A stretch of DNA of 64,000 nt from Tyto alba (Eukaryota > Chordata > Aves > Strigiformes > Tytonidae). The translations under genes were made by a program, and so were the position numbers. Below the pieces are notes generated by a model that worked only from the letters and a program-made list of their open reading frames with translations, had not been told where the DNA came from and did not search any database. This document shows positions 1 to 13,571 of the stretch, piece after piece. Each line of letters opens with the position of its first letter. Within the stretch, counting starts at the first letter, position 1. Where the stretch lies: assembly GCF_018691265.1 (NCBI RefSeq), contig NW_024881301.1, positions 16,039,252-16,103,251 of the forward strand, written 5' to 3'.

Positions 1-3000
1 GTCTGAGGCACCACAGGGCTGTGTTTGTGAAGACCCTGATCTGCCATGCATCATGTCAACGCCTTGCTCCCCACTCCCTTGTGTGAGAGCCTGCTGGCGT
101 GCTGGCGCAGTTCAGGAGACCACACAGCTTGACAATCTGGCCGTGAGTTGGGTCTGGCAAGCATCATCTTTGCATAAGTCCAACCAGCGTTAGAGCCTAG
201 AGGAGGATCCCTCAAGTGTTAAATCTGCACACGGTCTTTGCATATACTTGTTTTGAAGCAGCAGAATATGCTGAAGTGATCCTCAGATCAGAAGCTGGGC
301 TTTTCCTTTCCTATCCTGCAAATTAGGGGGGGAAACTGAGACAGTGATGTTTATTATTTAAGAAAAATAACAAAGAAGAGCACATTTTTTTATTAGATTC
401 CTGTACAGGATTCTATCTTCATTAAAATACCTAATAAATTACTTACAAATTCTCATTGCTAAAATACATTAAAAAAAAATATAAAGTGTACCTTTTTAGA
501 GTATATTCTGCTCCACTAAGAGAAGGATGAACAAAGAGCACTTGAAACACAGGCAAGACTTCAGCACAGGAAATACCCTGAACTGTTACTAAGATTGCAG
601 ATAACAGCAGGGACTTTTTAGATGTTTGGTAAGAAGAGTGAAGCTTTTCCTTTCTACGCATAATGTTCTGCCATGTATTTACACAGTAAATGGAGGTGAA
701 TCAATGCATTATTAAAACATCTTATTCATAAAATAACAATTTAGAAACATCTGCTTACACATCCTCATGCATGATGCACTCTTTGGCTACTTGTGGAGAT
801 AAAGCACATGTGAAATAGCATCAGTAGTGTTCCCATATTTTACTGACTTACATAAACAATATAATATAATTTGTTGCTGCGTAACACTGAAATTACTCTA
901 ATGTAACCCCAAATAAACATGTTCCTTTCTGAGTTTCTTTAAGATTATAGTTAATATATACTTCATGCAAATAAGGCTAATGAGATTCACTAGTTTAGCA
1001 ACATCTTTTTTCTAATTTCAGAAGTAATTGCCATCAACCACTTAGTGTAGATTGGTCATTTGGTGTATATTTGATGAAAACAAAATGTCTATGCAAATGA
1101 TTATGCAAGTGGTGGGTTTTGTTTGCATTCACTTTATAGGAGGTACCTGAAATGTTTAGGATTTGTTTGTACCGAACAAAGAAAATAGCTAGAGATTAAA
1201 TAAGCCACAAGAAAAGACTTTCATAAAAATAATTCTACAAATCACACCACATTACTCCTGGCCAGTCTTAGCTGCTTTTGGTTCACTGCTGTTGGTGAAG
1301 TTAAAGGCTACTGTTTTGTCATGGAATGCATTCAGTGGAAAGGCAGAGAGTGAGTCTAATGTTTGAAATTTTTATTCAACACTAGCAGTACAAGGATAAT
1401 CACCTATACACTCAAAGCAAGACTAAAAATATGTTGTAGGTAGTGTAACGTGCACAGAAAACCCAAATGTTTTTGGGGCAGGTAAAGAGTCACTAATAGA
1501 ATATGATCCAAGCCCCATTAGTTTAAAGATTTTCTGACCTATACTGTTTTTTTTTTCTCCAAAGGTAGTTGTTCTTAGATATCTCTCAACAGTGCAGACA
1601 ATCTCTGATCTTCTACTGAAAATTCTGTAGAATTATATGGACAATATTTTCTACTAAAGATGTGATAAGCTCAAGTGCCATAGAAAAGATGTAATTTTTT
1701 GAGTGCATTTTGTCATCATCTACTACATTTTTTTCCCTCTGTATTAACTTTTCCTAGATGTTTTATAATGGAGGATTGAGTCCTTTCCCTCATGTGTTTT
1801 TCTTAAGGAAAAAAAAATCCCCGAATATAATTAAAATATTAATACAAAGCAATAATAATAATAATATGGCTCTTATTGCTATTTGGGGATGCTCCAAATG
1901 CTTCTCATCCCTTCAAATGGAATTGTAAACTTCCTCCATTTTTTTCATATAAATCTGTAACCAAGTACATATGAGGGAATACCCTAACATCCTATACTAT
2001 TATAAATGTGGAATGATACTCGCCTTCCCACACTTCTATTAATAACTAGTATTTAATTTGTAATTATAAGGCAAAACCACTTACAAGGCACATAAATGCA
2101 CTTGAGTGGTTAATATTTTTCACAGGTGAAGTCCTCAGGTTTATAAGGAGTGCAAAAGAGTAAAATATTTTATAAGGATTCTGAAGATTAAGTATTTGAT
2201 AAAATATACTAAACCCCCCACACTTTGAAAGCATAAAATATGATCTTCATTTGGAAGCCTTAATTCCTTGGACGTTTCTCTGGTTTTCCACATTTGAAAA
2301 ATACTTCTATAATGTTTTCAAAATTCTTGTTCCATCCCTAAATTCATTGCTGAATTTCTGTTCCAGTGAAATTCTTACTAACATCAGTCTTCTGAGGCAC
2401 TCAAGGAAGCCTTTGCCTGTTCAAAGTTGTCTTTCCTAGACTACCGGTAGCACAATGAAGCATGTGTCTTTGTGTGTCCTGAACGATGGAGTAAACTCAC
2501 TTTCTTCACAAACAAAAGAAAGGTGTATCACAAATGGATAAAATATCCTGGATTAGAAAGGTCAGTGACCTCCTCTGAATTCCTAATACCTAAAACCTGC
2601 TTGCTATCCATTTTCTTGTATACTATAACATGTATAGTATAAACACAGTCTTGAAAGAGTATATCGAACTACCTGTGTCCAAGGAGTGTAGAGGAGAACT
2701 GGTTCAGCTGGTTTTACAATATTTTTTTGTTAGATGTTTTTGGACAGTGGCTATTAAGGATTTCTCTCTGTAAGGTATGCCTTTAAGTAAATAAAGGCTG
2801 AATTAAACATATGCCAAAGACCCAGACTTTTCTGAAGGTGTACTCTCGGAGTGATCCTAAGAAACAATTCCCTTTACAAACTGAAAGAAAAACCTAAGGT
2901 AAAAATTATCTATAATAATTACATAATCAGAAAGTATGCAAAACAACATAAGCAAGAAAAAAAGATTAGAACTCTCCTGGAATTCCGTTTATTTTGTAAA

Positions 3001-4058
3001 CCCTGCTGAGTTTCATGCTGGATAGAAAGAGATGGGTAAAATAACCTATAGGAGTCAGATGACACAACATGGCTTAGCATTTAATGAAGGCAAAAATAAA
3101 ACAAATAAACATGAAAATAAAATTGGAAGATCAATTTTCTGTGAGCAATAAATTGCAATTTTTTTTTGAAATATAAACTCAGAAAAGAAATAATAATAAG
3201 TAACAAGACCATACAGATTAATAAGAATAATGATAACCAAGATGATGATAGTATTTTGAAAATTGGTTTTTGGTACATTCTTCCCTTTATATTCTAGAAT
3301 AAAAACCTATAATTTTTGCCAATAGACTAGAAAACAACAGTTTTCAGACATTTGACACTAAACTGCTTGATAGAAAGAACAAAGCTATTCTGAATGAGGA
3401 TGAGAAGTTACATGACTGCATTTGATAATATTAGGGTCATTCAGTGAACATATGTATTTCCCACATATATTTGGGTGAAAAAAAAATTATTCTGCAGACA
3501 GAGAAGACAGTTTAAATCATCTTGTTATCACTGCTATTGTTATTTTCCAAAGGAACTTATGAAAAGGTATTAAATGATACAAAATGCTTTGAATAAATCT
3601 CTGTTGAATGTTGATCTATGCTGGATCTTTTTTGGTTGGGTTTTTTTTGTTTGTTTGTTTTTTTGTGTTTTTTTGTTTCTTTGTTTTTTTTTTGTTTGTT
3701 TGTTTGTTTGGGGTTTTTTTATGTTTTCAATACCACGCAATAAGACATTCCACATAGCAATGGAACTTATTAATAAGCATCATATTTCTAATCTTTGTGG
3801 TAATCAGGGTCTATGTCCCTTACTTCAGGAAAACTGGGAACATGCAATTAACTTTGTTAAAGTGGAAACTTATGATGAAATTAAGTAAATGAGTATGAGT
3901 TTTGTTATATCATAAGAGATTTCTGAATCTCTTCTGCTAAACTTCATGTACACTGTAAAGTATGTCCGTTTTGAAGTTATCAAAATCTGATTTCACCCAC
4001 ATGTCGTGACTCTATATCAGCTGAGGGGATGAGTATGTCACATTCCTACATTTCTTTG
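1..4058. other. Intergenic sequence, no gene seen
   Basis: The first 250 bases are GC-richer and may be the end of an unrecognised repeat. Two POU octamers (ATGCAAAT) stand at 965-972 and 1091-1098 in an AT-rich stretch. A T/G simple-sequence block lies at 3628-3722. Reading frames here are short and without family likeness. Confidence 0.7.
3628..3722. repeat. T-rich (TTTG)n simple repeat
   Basis: GTTT units mixed with long T runs. Similar blocks occur at about 7065-7130, 8785-8830, 21637-21720 and 29101-29165. Confidence 0.9.
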
Positions 4059-4228
4059 TGTCTTGGTTTGAGCATAGAGGGTAACTGAGCGCTATGCAGC
4101 TGCTCACTTCCTCCTTCCATCCCAGCGATGAAAGAGAAAATAAGTAAAGGCTTGGGAATTGAGATAGGAAAGGGAGGCATAAATCACCCACTATGGTCAC
4201 AGGCCAAAGATAGACTTGTTAAGGGAAG

Positions 4229-4261
<33 letters not shown>

Positions 4262-5101
4262 AGAACATAAATTTATTACAGTCACTAACAACAACAACAC
4301 AACAGACAGAGTAGGACAGTAAGAAGCATTGCCACATCTTGAAAACACCTTCCCCCCACCCCTCCTTTCTTCCCGGGCTCAGCTCTGCTCCCGATATCTC
4401 TACCTCCTCCCCTCAGCAGCACATGGGACAGGGAATTAGGGGTGCAGTCAGTGCTTCTGCTTCTTCCTTCTTTGGAGGGGAAGGAGCTTCTGGAACTTCT
4501 TCCTCTTGCTCCATTGTGGTCTCCCCCTCACAGGAGACACTCCTCCACAACTTTTCTCCAACTGGAATCCCTCCCACAGGCTGTAGCCCCTCCTGACCTT
4601 CTCCAGTGTGGGACAAACCCACATGCTGCAATCCTCCCAGCGCTGAACAACAACAGTGGGGGCTAATTCTTCCCACAGGGTTCCAGCCTCCTTTGGGCAC
4701 AGCCACCTGAATTGTTTCATCTGAGGTCCCTCATAGGCCATAAATCAATGTCTGCTCCACCATAGATCTTCATGGGTGGCGGGGGGGCACCCTGCCGTCT
4801 CACCACAGGATACAGGGGGGTCTCTGCTCTGGCACACCTCCCCCCTCCTTTCTTCCTCTGTTCCTCCACTGACCTTGGTGTTCATGCAGCTGCCACAGCT
4901 CCTCCTCACAACTCCAACTCCTCCTCCCAGGTCCCTTTTTAAATACCTTATCACAGAAGCACAGATGATTGGTTTGGACTTGGTGCAGAAATGGATCTGA
5001 CTTGGAGCTGGGGGAGCTTCAAAAAGCTTCTCACAGGGGGCCACCACTGCAGCTCCCTCCCCTGTTACCAAAAAACCCACCACTCACTCAAACTCAGGAC
5101 A
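4059..5101 (-). mobile_element. Solo ERVL-type LTR, minus orientation, copy 1
   Basis: Read on the minus strand it begins TGTCCTGAGTTTGAGTGAG and ends CTCAAACCAAGACA, so the termini are TG...CA and imperfectly complementary. GC-rich U3 text is followed by a TATA-like GGTATTTAAAAAGG near 4935-4950 and repeated CCCATGG/CTGGAG-type units typical of a very common avian LTR. AATAAA is at 4272-4277 (minus). Just beyond it, a 32-base T run (A on plus, 4229-4260) interrupts sequence continuous in copy 2. Several frames of 60-110 codons cross it on both strands, but they are LTR sequence. No flanking viral genes and no clear target duplication. Confidence 0.85.
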
Positions 5102-7849
5102 AGCTGTTACTAATTCCATTTCTGCACAAATAAAACAGTTTGGACAACCAGTGATGATCTATCAGTTTTCTGATGAGTGAGTAAAGAATTCGGGGTTTGT
5201 TGTGGTATGTGCCAAATAGACTAATATAGTTACAGCTGTAGAAATTCAAACAGTTAAATCATGTGGAAAGAAAAACCTGCCTGATCTTTTTTGAGGTAAT
5301 GAACTGCTGCAAACATAATTTAATTTAAATTGGTTTGTTTCCAATCTGGTGTTTCAGGAGGACACTGATGTGGACAATATCTTATAGCTTTTTTATTACC
5401 CCCAATCAAGTTGCTTTCCTTTGTGTATTTCCTTTGTTATCCTATCTTTATTATGTATTGTCTACCTTAATCAAAAAAGTTAGAATTAATCTTCTTTAAA
5501 TTTAGTTGCCCCAGATTTTATTGTGATGAAGACCGTAGTGAGTTGCTGAGTTGAATAAATACATTATCCTGTATTTTCATCATTTAGGATGAAAGAGACT
5601 TCTATAAAAGGTTAGAAGATAGATCAATTGAATGCATAGGGTACTTAAAAAAAAAATGGTGAAAATACTTAGATCAGATCTTTTCTAATTTTTTGAGTGC
5701 TCCATTTGATAGAAATAAACAGTTTATTTGTTCAATTAACATATTTTTTTATTAATGCTTGATGATCCTGAGAAATTCACGGAGTGTTTGTTGAGTGTTT
5801 GGCAAGAACACTATCTTTGGGAAAGAGTGGTGGGGTGGAAACTTGGGAGGGACAGACAGGGTCTCAGGTGTCTTCAGGAGAGTGCAGAGGGTTCTCAAAG
5901 ACCTTGTACCATAGGAGAAAGACACCTGCAGCCGCTATATCAAAAGTCACTTTATAAGTTTAGAGAAAGTCTGGTTAACTTTTAAATTTTCATAGGATGG
6001 ACAGTTTAATTCAGCCAGCTTTGGGGATATCACATATGACAGGGTTTCCTTTTGTCATAGCTATGATGCTCTAAGATATTTCCCAGGTGCTACTGTGTGG
6101 GAAAATACCTACATTTTTATCCAGTATTTAAAAGAGTGTCATATGAAGTAGTAGGCAGATTCTAAGACTGAATCTTTATGGGGTAGACTGAGTTTGTTTC
6201 AGTTTCAGCTGGAGAGCCATTAAATTCAAATTGCCAAACACTGTGTAAAATTTTTAGATAACAATCTCTTTTAGCTACATGATATTGCTTCAGCACATAT
6301 GAACTGAATGGAAGATATGTAGCCAAGAGACTTTGATTAGTTAAAAAATTATGTGTTATTATCTTGAATTTTCACTATCACAATGTAGTTTTTAATGAAG
6401 GTATGCAATGCACTGAAGAGGTTACTTTAGAAATATAAATATAGCATCAAAATGCAGAAACTTCAGCACAAGTACTTTAAATAATTTGTTGACCTAACAA
6501 GTCAGGGAGATCCAGAACTGAAAATCAAAGGTGCTTACAAACCTGTATTTCATTTTCTAAGGGAAAAGGTTTCCTTCTGATGTCTTTTCCCAGTAAAATA
6601 ATATACACATTAGTTTTAAATAAAAGATGAAAGCTCTATGTCCCTTCACACTGTGGTACATAAAAAAACATTAATAAAATACAGTCTAGAAAGGGAGCAT
6701 AACATTAGAAGTAATGCTTTAGCCACAGGGCCTTTCTTGAGCTGTAGCAAAATATTGAACAACATTAGATTACTGTTCCTTCTAATCTTTTAATTTCCTT
6801 TTTTCCTTTTTTTTTTTTTTTTTTTTCCTGGACTTTTTAAAATTCCAAATTCAAAGGGGTGGGGGACTGACTTGGTCTCTTGAGTCCAAAGAGTTACAAT
6901 TCCTTTAATAATACTATGCCTCTAGGCTTCTACTCAAAAACAATTTTAGTTTACATTTAAGTGTTCCTACCAATAAATCACGTCCATCTGTTTTTCTCAG
7001 TTTCTATTCATTCACCTGCTAGAAAAATAACATAAGCATATGCTGAACTTTGAAATAAATACGGTGTTTGTTTGCTTGTTTGGTTGTTTTTTTGAGTCCT
7101 TTTTGTTTGCTTGCTTTTGTTTCCAGTGAAACTGGTATCAGGGTGCTTTGCTGGAATACAGTCATAGACAAACTGCTACACTGAACAGAATATATTGGCT
7201 CCTATTAAAAAAAAAAATGTTAAAATAATTTCCTTATGCCTAACTCTGTTTAGAAAAAAAAGTCAATGAAAATTAAATGTAAAAGAAACCAGAAAAGACT
7301 GAGTAACTATGACCTATTCAGCTGTATTTACCTCCTCTATGTCTCATTCTTCTATAGATTTTTGGAATATTCCCATACAGATCAATATTTTGTTTCTGAA
7401 GGCCAGATCTATGTTACCTTAAAGTCTGTGCTTGAGGATGAGTTTACATTTACCCACACTGGCTGGACAGATATTAGGCTTAAAAAACAGATTGAGGGAA
7501 AACTTCTAGTCACGGAGTACAGAATATGGAATACCAATTTTATATAAAACCAAACACAGTTTATTTTTCAGTCTGGCTAAATGAGTCATACTTTGACAAT
7601 GAGTTATCGTCGTTCAGTCATTATACACCTATCATGTCTTGCAACCATATTACATAGACAGCTCCACACAGGAGGATCCTATAAAATTCCAAGGTTTGTG
7701 CCTCATGACACTAGAGATCATACATATGTGCAGGACATTGTAGATTACATTTACACCTCCAATCTACAGGCAGCCTAACGCAGACACACAGATTGCAAGT
7801 CTCATTGGAAGTTTTGTACTCACTTCTTGTCTAACACCATTCAAGCTTG
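5102..7849. other. Intergenic sequence, no gene seen
   Basis: AT-rich; contains a T run (about 6809-6826) and a T/G simple repeat (about 7065-7130). Nothing else recognised. Confidence 0.7.
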
Positions 7850-8307
7850 TAACCTACATGCTAAAAAGCCTAGTTGTGGTAGGATTTCTTGAGGATCAGG
7901 GAGATGCACTGATCCTACAGGGTTTGGACAACCCAGACTGGGTCTCAATAGCAGAAAACTGCCGCAAGATAATCTTGTCCTTGAGGTCACCTTGAAAGGC
8001 AAGAATGAGGAAGTCAAGCTAGTGCTTCCTTCCTGTTGAATGCCCGGATACACTAACCACAAAGTAGATTTAGTTTGTATATGCGTACTGATGATGCAGA
8101 CCTATCAGAGAGCACTTCCGGGTGTGTGATAAGTGCCTTTAGCCAATAGATTGTAAAGCATAGAGCATGTGACCATCTGGCTCTGTATATCTTGGTGTTA
8201 TTTGGGCAAATAAAATGAGAACGACTTTTATTGCATCAGTGTGATGTCGTTACTCGGGTCTTGTCTCCATATGGGGTCCCTTCTACACCTAGTCCCCAAA
8301 TCTTACA
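7850..8307 (+). mobile_element. Probable ERV LTR, plus orientation (start uncertain)
   Basis: The 3' half has retroviral LTR architecture: TATATC-type box near 8187, AATAAAA at 8210-8216, then a short R/U5 with TTTATTGCATCAGTGTGATG, GTCGTTACTCGGGTC and a CTTACA end at about 8302-8307. The layout resembles alpha/beta-like avian LTRs with a TTTG..GGTGTG..GGGT R region. A TGTAAC at 7848 could be the 5' end, giving about 460 bp, but no target duplication supports it. No viral genes are adjacent. Confidence 0.55.
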
Positions 8308-9764
8308 TCATTTTGGAGACATGTGCACAGGATTTTTTTCTTAACAAACAACTGATGATAAATGACCTTTTTTCCTAAAATATGTGTTGACAAAATTCTG
8401 AAGTGCTCTTACAAGGTTTGATGCTTTTCCATTTTTTTATGACTTAAAGAGTCTAAACAGCACAGAATTTTATTCACAACATAAAAAATTAGAAGGTGGT
8501 AAAGTGGAATCTATACAAAGAGATGTAGGCTCTAAAATATCAGAAAAAAATGTGGTAGTGTTGATGCATAACCTGACTTGCAGAATAACCTCAATCAAAA
8601 CGACTAGATCACTTTGCCTGGCTTAAATGACTTTTTTCTCCTTGGAGACTGGAACTTGGATTAAGAAAAAAATAGGTATTAACTGTATACCATTCAGTAT
8701 AATGTATGTATTCTATCAATTTAGAAAGCCTGAGTTCTCATGTGTACCAGTCATGTTGAAAGTCAAATTTTCCTTTTATTTTTGTTGTTGTTGGGTTTTT
8801 TGTTTGTTTGTTTTTTTTTTTTTTTTTTTGTAAACACATGTTATTCTCATATAGAAAGATGTACATGCTCTTCTTGGTCTCTAATGATGAACTACCATAT
8901 GAAAAAGCCAGGAAACAAACCTGTATTGCAAAATCATTAGCTCTCTCCTTGCTCCTTTTTTGCACCATTTCAGTTGTCCTCAAAGTAAAAACTAGGCCTG
9001 AATCAAAGGAAAGGACCACTTCTAACAGGAAATGTCACGCAAAAGACTCAGAAGTTATATCCAACATTTTGTCCCCTTGTTTCCCTGACTGCCTTGCATG
9101 TACATAGCCAATGTTTTGGTGTTTTTGAATGCTGTTAACTTGTGAAGTCATTGAAGCAGACGTTTCCATTTGGATCACAATTTTGGAGCTATGGTAATGC
9201 ATTTAAAAGTGTATTTATAAAAAGGAAATTTATCTCTGCACATGTTATCATACGACTGCTACTGTTGTCGAGAACACACTTAATTGCACATGAATTGAGA
9301 GCAGAATGTTGAAAGTAATGCCAAATGTAGATTAAACCCCACAACTCTGCAAATACAGCACATTCATTTTTCTTGAAAAGAAAAAAAATAATGTGTGTTC
9401 AAGTTTAATATAGTAGGTGCTAATTGGCTGATTCTGCAATTAATAAGATAAACAGTTTTCACATTTATTTTTTTTTTTAAACTACAAATATCACATCATC
9501 AGAATAAACACAGTTTTAAAAATAGAGAATAGAAAGATAGAAATAGGCTGTATGGAACAGGAATATCAAAAGAGAGAAGCAGCCTAATCTGTGAGTTATG
9601 GAAATCTGTCTCATTCTCTCATCTAGTCTTGCAAATAATATGTTTGAGGTAAATATGAACAACCAGAGAATCACAACAGGAGGACTGGATTAAAAGCAAA
9701 GTTGGAAGAAAAAGGGAGAAAATATTCTTTCAATTAAACTGTGTTATAGAAACATGACATTAAC

Positions 9765-9801
<37 letters not shown>

Positions 9802-11644
9802 CACAAGAATTTGAACACAAAATGCTGAAGATGCTGAAGAGAAAACTGTAAATTTAGGTTTAGTTTCATCACAAGCTATCCTAAAGTTTTAGAAGTCTGA
9901 CCTACTAGAGAAAATCAGGAACTCAGAAAAGATAAACAGGTGAAAGAGAAGTCTATCCAATAATCTATTTGATTTTACTAGATTGTTTGCAAGAGTGGTC
10001 ATTATGTTTTTATTGGAGAGCTGTGTTCCCTTTCTAAACTGAATTCCTTATAATAAATAAAAGAAGCAAAAACAGCAGAAAGAAATCCTCCAGTCAAAGA
10101 GCTGAATATACTACTGAAAACACACTAATGAGAGGAAACAAGTAGTCTTTTCATATTTCATATAATTAGTTCTTGTACAGCTACAGTGATGGTATAGAGA
10201 GCAAATTTTGGGTGATGCAGCTTCTTTCACTGATATTAGAAGCCATTTCAGACATTCATGACGATCTGAGTGATAAGGACAGTAAATACTGACAACAAAG
10301 TTGGCACTGTTGAGTTCCACATTTGTTTTTTATCTGTGATTTCTGTATTAGATTTCATCAATCTCTGAGTCAGAAGGCTTTTTTATTGGGTTTACCCCAT
10401 CTAACCACCAAATCTGTGTATGTCACAAGGCATATGACATTCAAACTGTGTGTTTTCTAACTTCTAAAAAATTCTGAAGACCATGCAGTAAACACATAGC
10501 TGACAGTTTTGCCAATTATTACTCAAGCAGAACACAATAATAGTTTTTTATTAACTATGTTACTTTATAAGTTGATGCAATAAAAAGCCTTCTTTGCTTT
10601 AGAAAACCTATGTAGATAAAAATTGCTTAAACTGGAAAAAAAAAAATAAAAATGGAGGGAAGGAGAGGAAATAATACATTGCAGTTTATTCCTGAAAAGT
10701 AGTATTTGCCATTACATGGTAATTTTAGTGATGCCAATGAAGATATCTTCAGAGTAATAGCTACTACTGCTTACAAGTGTCAGATGTTATTTATTGGAAT
10801 CCAGGAGAGAAAAAAAATCACCAACCACCACCCACCCACCCCTCAAAAAACCCCTTCTCCCTCTCCTCATTATTTGTGATGGCAGATAGGCAAAAGATTA
10901 AATGCTCCAAAATAGACAATTTTAATAGAAGCCAGTATTTGATATGAAAAGTGAACACTGACAAGACTTCCATCAAATAAATTAACTGAAATTTGTAAAT
11001 AAATTACTGGAAATTGCTCAGCTTCTCTGTAGATTAGTGACGTCACTACTTGGTTCTCATGTTTAGAATTTGGTGCTAACGATTTATTGCCAACTTGAAT
11101 TTGGAAGCTATTCTTTGAAATCAATGCCTTTATAAATGACTAGAAAGACATTTAAATGAATGACAAGTTAGAGCTAATTATTTTCTTTTTTTGAAATACA
11201 AGATAATTTTACATAATTCTTTTAAGCTTGGAATATGACACTTCTACAATCTAGCAGCTACAGAAAAGTATATTCTAAATGTACCAAACTTTTTATATTA
11301 TGATCTATTTTAACATATTATTGGGTCAAATTGTACAATGAATTAATTGATGTAAGAGTGATAAAGCTGTTCTGATGTGTCAGAAAAAAAAAAGAAAAAA
11401 AAAAAAGCCCAGAAAAAAAAAGGAATTTACAGAATACTGTTAATTCAGGATCCAATTTAAAATAAGCTTATTCTGTTCCGTGTGAAGTAAAATATTATTT
11501 AGCTTGTTTTACAGATAGGAAAATCAATCAAGATTGTCTCAAAGTCACTAGTACTCTTCTAGAGGTATGAAAGTTGATTGTATGAGATTTTATTGTGAGG
11601 GTGGCATTTCAGTAGAGTAGAACACTGAGCATAAATGAAAAGTA
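8308..11644. other. Intergenic sequence, no gene seen
   Basis: AT-rich, with homopolymers near 8809-8829 (T) and at 9768-9800 (33 A). No mobile element with clear ends. Confidence 0.7.
9768..9800. repeat. (A)33 homopolymer
   Basis: Thirty-three consecutive A. No retroposon body is recognised upstream of it, so it is not clearly a poly-A tail. Confidence 0.9.
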
Positions 11645-13075
11645 AAATCCTGGAACAACTAATCCTGGAAACAACTTCCGGGCAGATGAAGGACAAAAAT
11701 TGACTGGAAGTAGCCAATAGGTGTTCACAAAAGGGAAACCGTGCTTGACCAACTGGATAGTGTTATATGATGAAATGACTGGTGTGGAAAATAAGGGAAG
11801 TGGATATTTCATACCTCATCTTCAGGAAAGCTTTTGACTCTGTCTTCTGTACGATCCTCATAGGGAAGCTGATGAAGTATGGGCTGGATGAGCAGACAGT
11901 GGAGTGGCTTGAAAACTGGCTGAGGGAGTTGCACAAAGGCCCAGGGAGTCGTGATCAGTGGCACGAAGTCTAGTTGAAGGCCAGTAACTAGGTGTGTATG
12001 CCAGGCGTCAACACTGGGGCCAGTCCTCTTCAACATCTTCATTAATGATTTGGATGACGGCACATAGTATACCGTCAGCAAGTCTGTGGGTGACACAAAA
12101 CTGGGAAGGGTGGCTGATGTGTCAAAAGGTGGTGCTGCCATCCAGAAAGAACCTCAACAGACTAGAGAAACTGCTGACAGGAATCTCATGCAGTTCAGCA
12201 TAGGGAATTACAAAGTCCCGCACCTGGGAAGGAACAACCTCCCCCAGTATATGCTGGTGAAGTGGTACTGGCAGCACCAATATACACTGGGACTGACCAA
12301 CTGGAAGGCAACTTTTCAGAAAAGTACCTGGGGCTCCTGGTGGATATCAAGTTGAACATGAGGCAGCCCTGTGTCCTGGTGGCAAAAAAAAAAAAACAAA
12401 CCAAAAAACAAACAAACAAAAAAAAAAAAAAAAAAAAAAAAAAAACAAACACAAAAAAACAACCAGTATCCTAACAGTATCCTGGGCTGCATTAGGGAAG
12501 TATTGCCAGCAGGTGGAGGGAGATGATCCTTCTCCTCTACTCAGCACTGTGTGAGGCCACACCTGGAGTGCTGTGTCTAGTTTTAGGCTCCCCAGTACAA
12601 GCAAGACCTGGACATACTGGAAAGAGTCCAGCAAAGCTCCACTAAGATGATGAAGGGACTAGAGCATCTCTCCTGTGAGGAAAGACCGAGAGAGCTGGGA
12701 CTGGTTAGCCCAGAGAAAAGAAGGCTCAGAGGGAGGATCTTATCGGTGTGTACTAACACCTGAAGGGAGAAGTTGCAAAGAAGGCAAAGCGATATTGAAT
12801 TCAGTGGTGCCCAGTGACAGGACCAGAGGCACTGAGCACATGTGGAAACAGAGGAGATTCCCTCTGAACATCAGGACACACTTTTTTACTGTGAGGGTAA
12901 GAGAGCACTGGCTCAGGTTCCCCAGAGAATGTGTGGTGTCCCACATTGGAGATATTCAAAAAACACCTGGATGTGGGCCAGGGCAGCTGACTCCAGGTGT
13001 CTCTGTTTGAGCAGGGAGGTTGGACCAGATAACCTCCAGAGGTCTTTTTGAATTTCAATCCTTCTGTCATTCTGT
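11645..13075 (+). mobile_element. CR1 LINE, 5'-truncated, with an internal A/C-rich expansion
   Basis: It runs from the middle of the reverse transcriptase (FRKAFDSVF-type text near 11820) through LFNIFINDLDD (about 12028-12060) to the CR1 3' UTR, ending CTGTCATTCTGT. Many stops and frame breaks show it is dead. An A-rich insert with AAAC units (12384-12459) sits where CR1 normally has a short GGCCAAGAAGGCCAA-like segment, and CAGTATCCT is repeated just after it. Frames of 60-111 codons on either strand here are fragments or shadows of this element. Confidence 0.92.
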
Positions 13076-13403
13076 AATACTGAGTTTGCATTTGAAAACT
13101 ACTTAACACTGAGTTGTGAAAAAAAACCTTAGTGATTTTTTAAAAATTATTTTTCTTTCCCTGAGCTTAGTTAACAGTACTTTATGAAATATCTCTGAGC
13201 CAGAAAAGAATCCAAAACAATGTCTTCTGAGCAAACAGATCAATCATTTCACTTTGTTCCAGAATTACTGGGCCCAAAAATTTCACAACATCTTTTAAAT
13301 TGGTGTGGTGCTTAGTCAGACTTGATATGGGATACTATCTCCATGTCAAAACAGGAGACTTAACATACTCTGTGTGTTCAAGGCTCTTCTGGTTCACAGG
13401 TAA

Positions 13404-13571
13404 CAGAGGGTAAGAGAGCACTGGCACAGGTTGTGCAGGGAGTCTCTGGAAATATTAAAACCCCATGTGGACAGTAACCTTGGCAAATGGCTGCAGGTGT
13501 CTCTGCTTGAGCAGGAGGATTGGACCAGATAACCTCTTAGAGGTTCCTTCTGATTGTGTCTATTCTGTGAA
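13404..13571 (+). mobile_element. CR1 LINE 3' fragment
   Basis: It repeats the last part of the neighbouring CR1 (AAGAGAGCACTGG..., GACCAGATAACCTC..., ending TATTCTGTG), but is a separate, shorter copy 330 bp further on, in the same orientation. Either an independent truncated insertion or a local duplication. Confidence 0.85.

Noticed and set aside
3574..3888. 104-codon plus-strand frame rich in Phe, Leu and Cys
   Set aside because: Its body is the T/G simple repeat at 3628-3722; no family likeness.
4339..5083. Several overlapping open frames of 74-112 codons on both strands
   Set aside because: They lie inside an ERVL-type LTR; GC-rich LTR text has few stops by chance.
11782..13109. Open frames on both strands, 62-111 codons
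   Set aside because: Fragments of a dead CR1 ORF2 and its complement, with stops between them.
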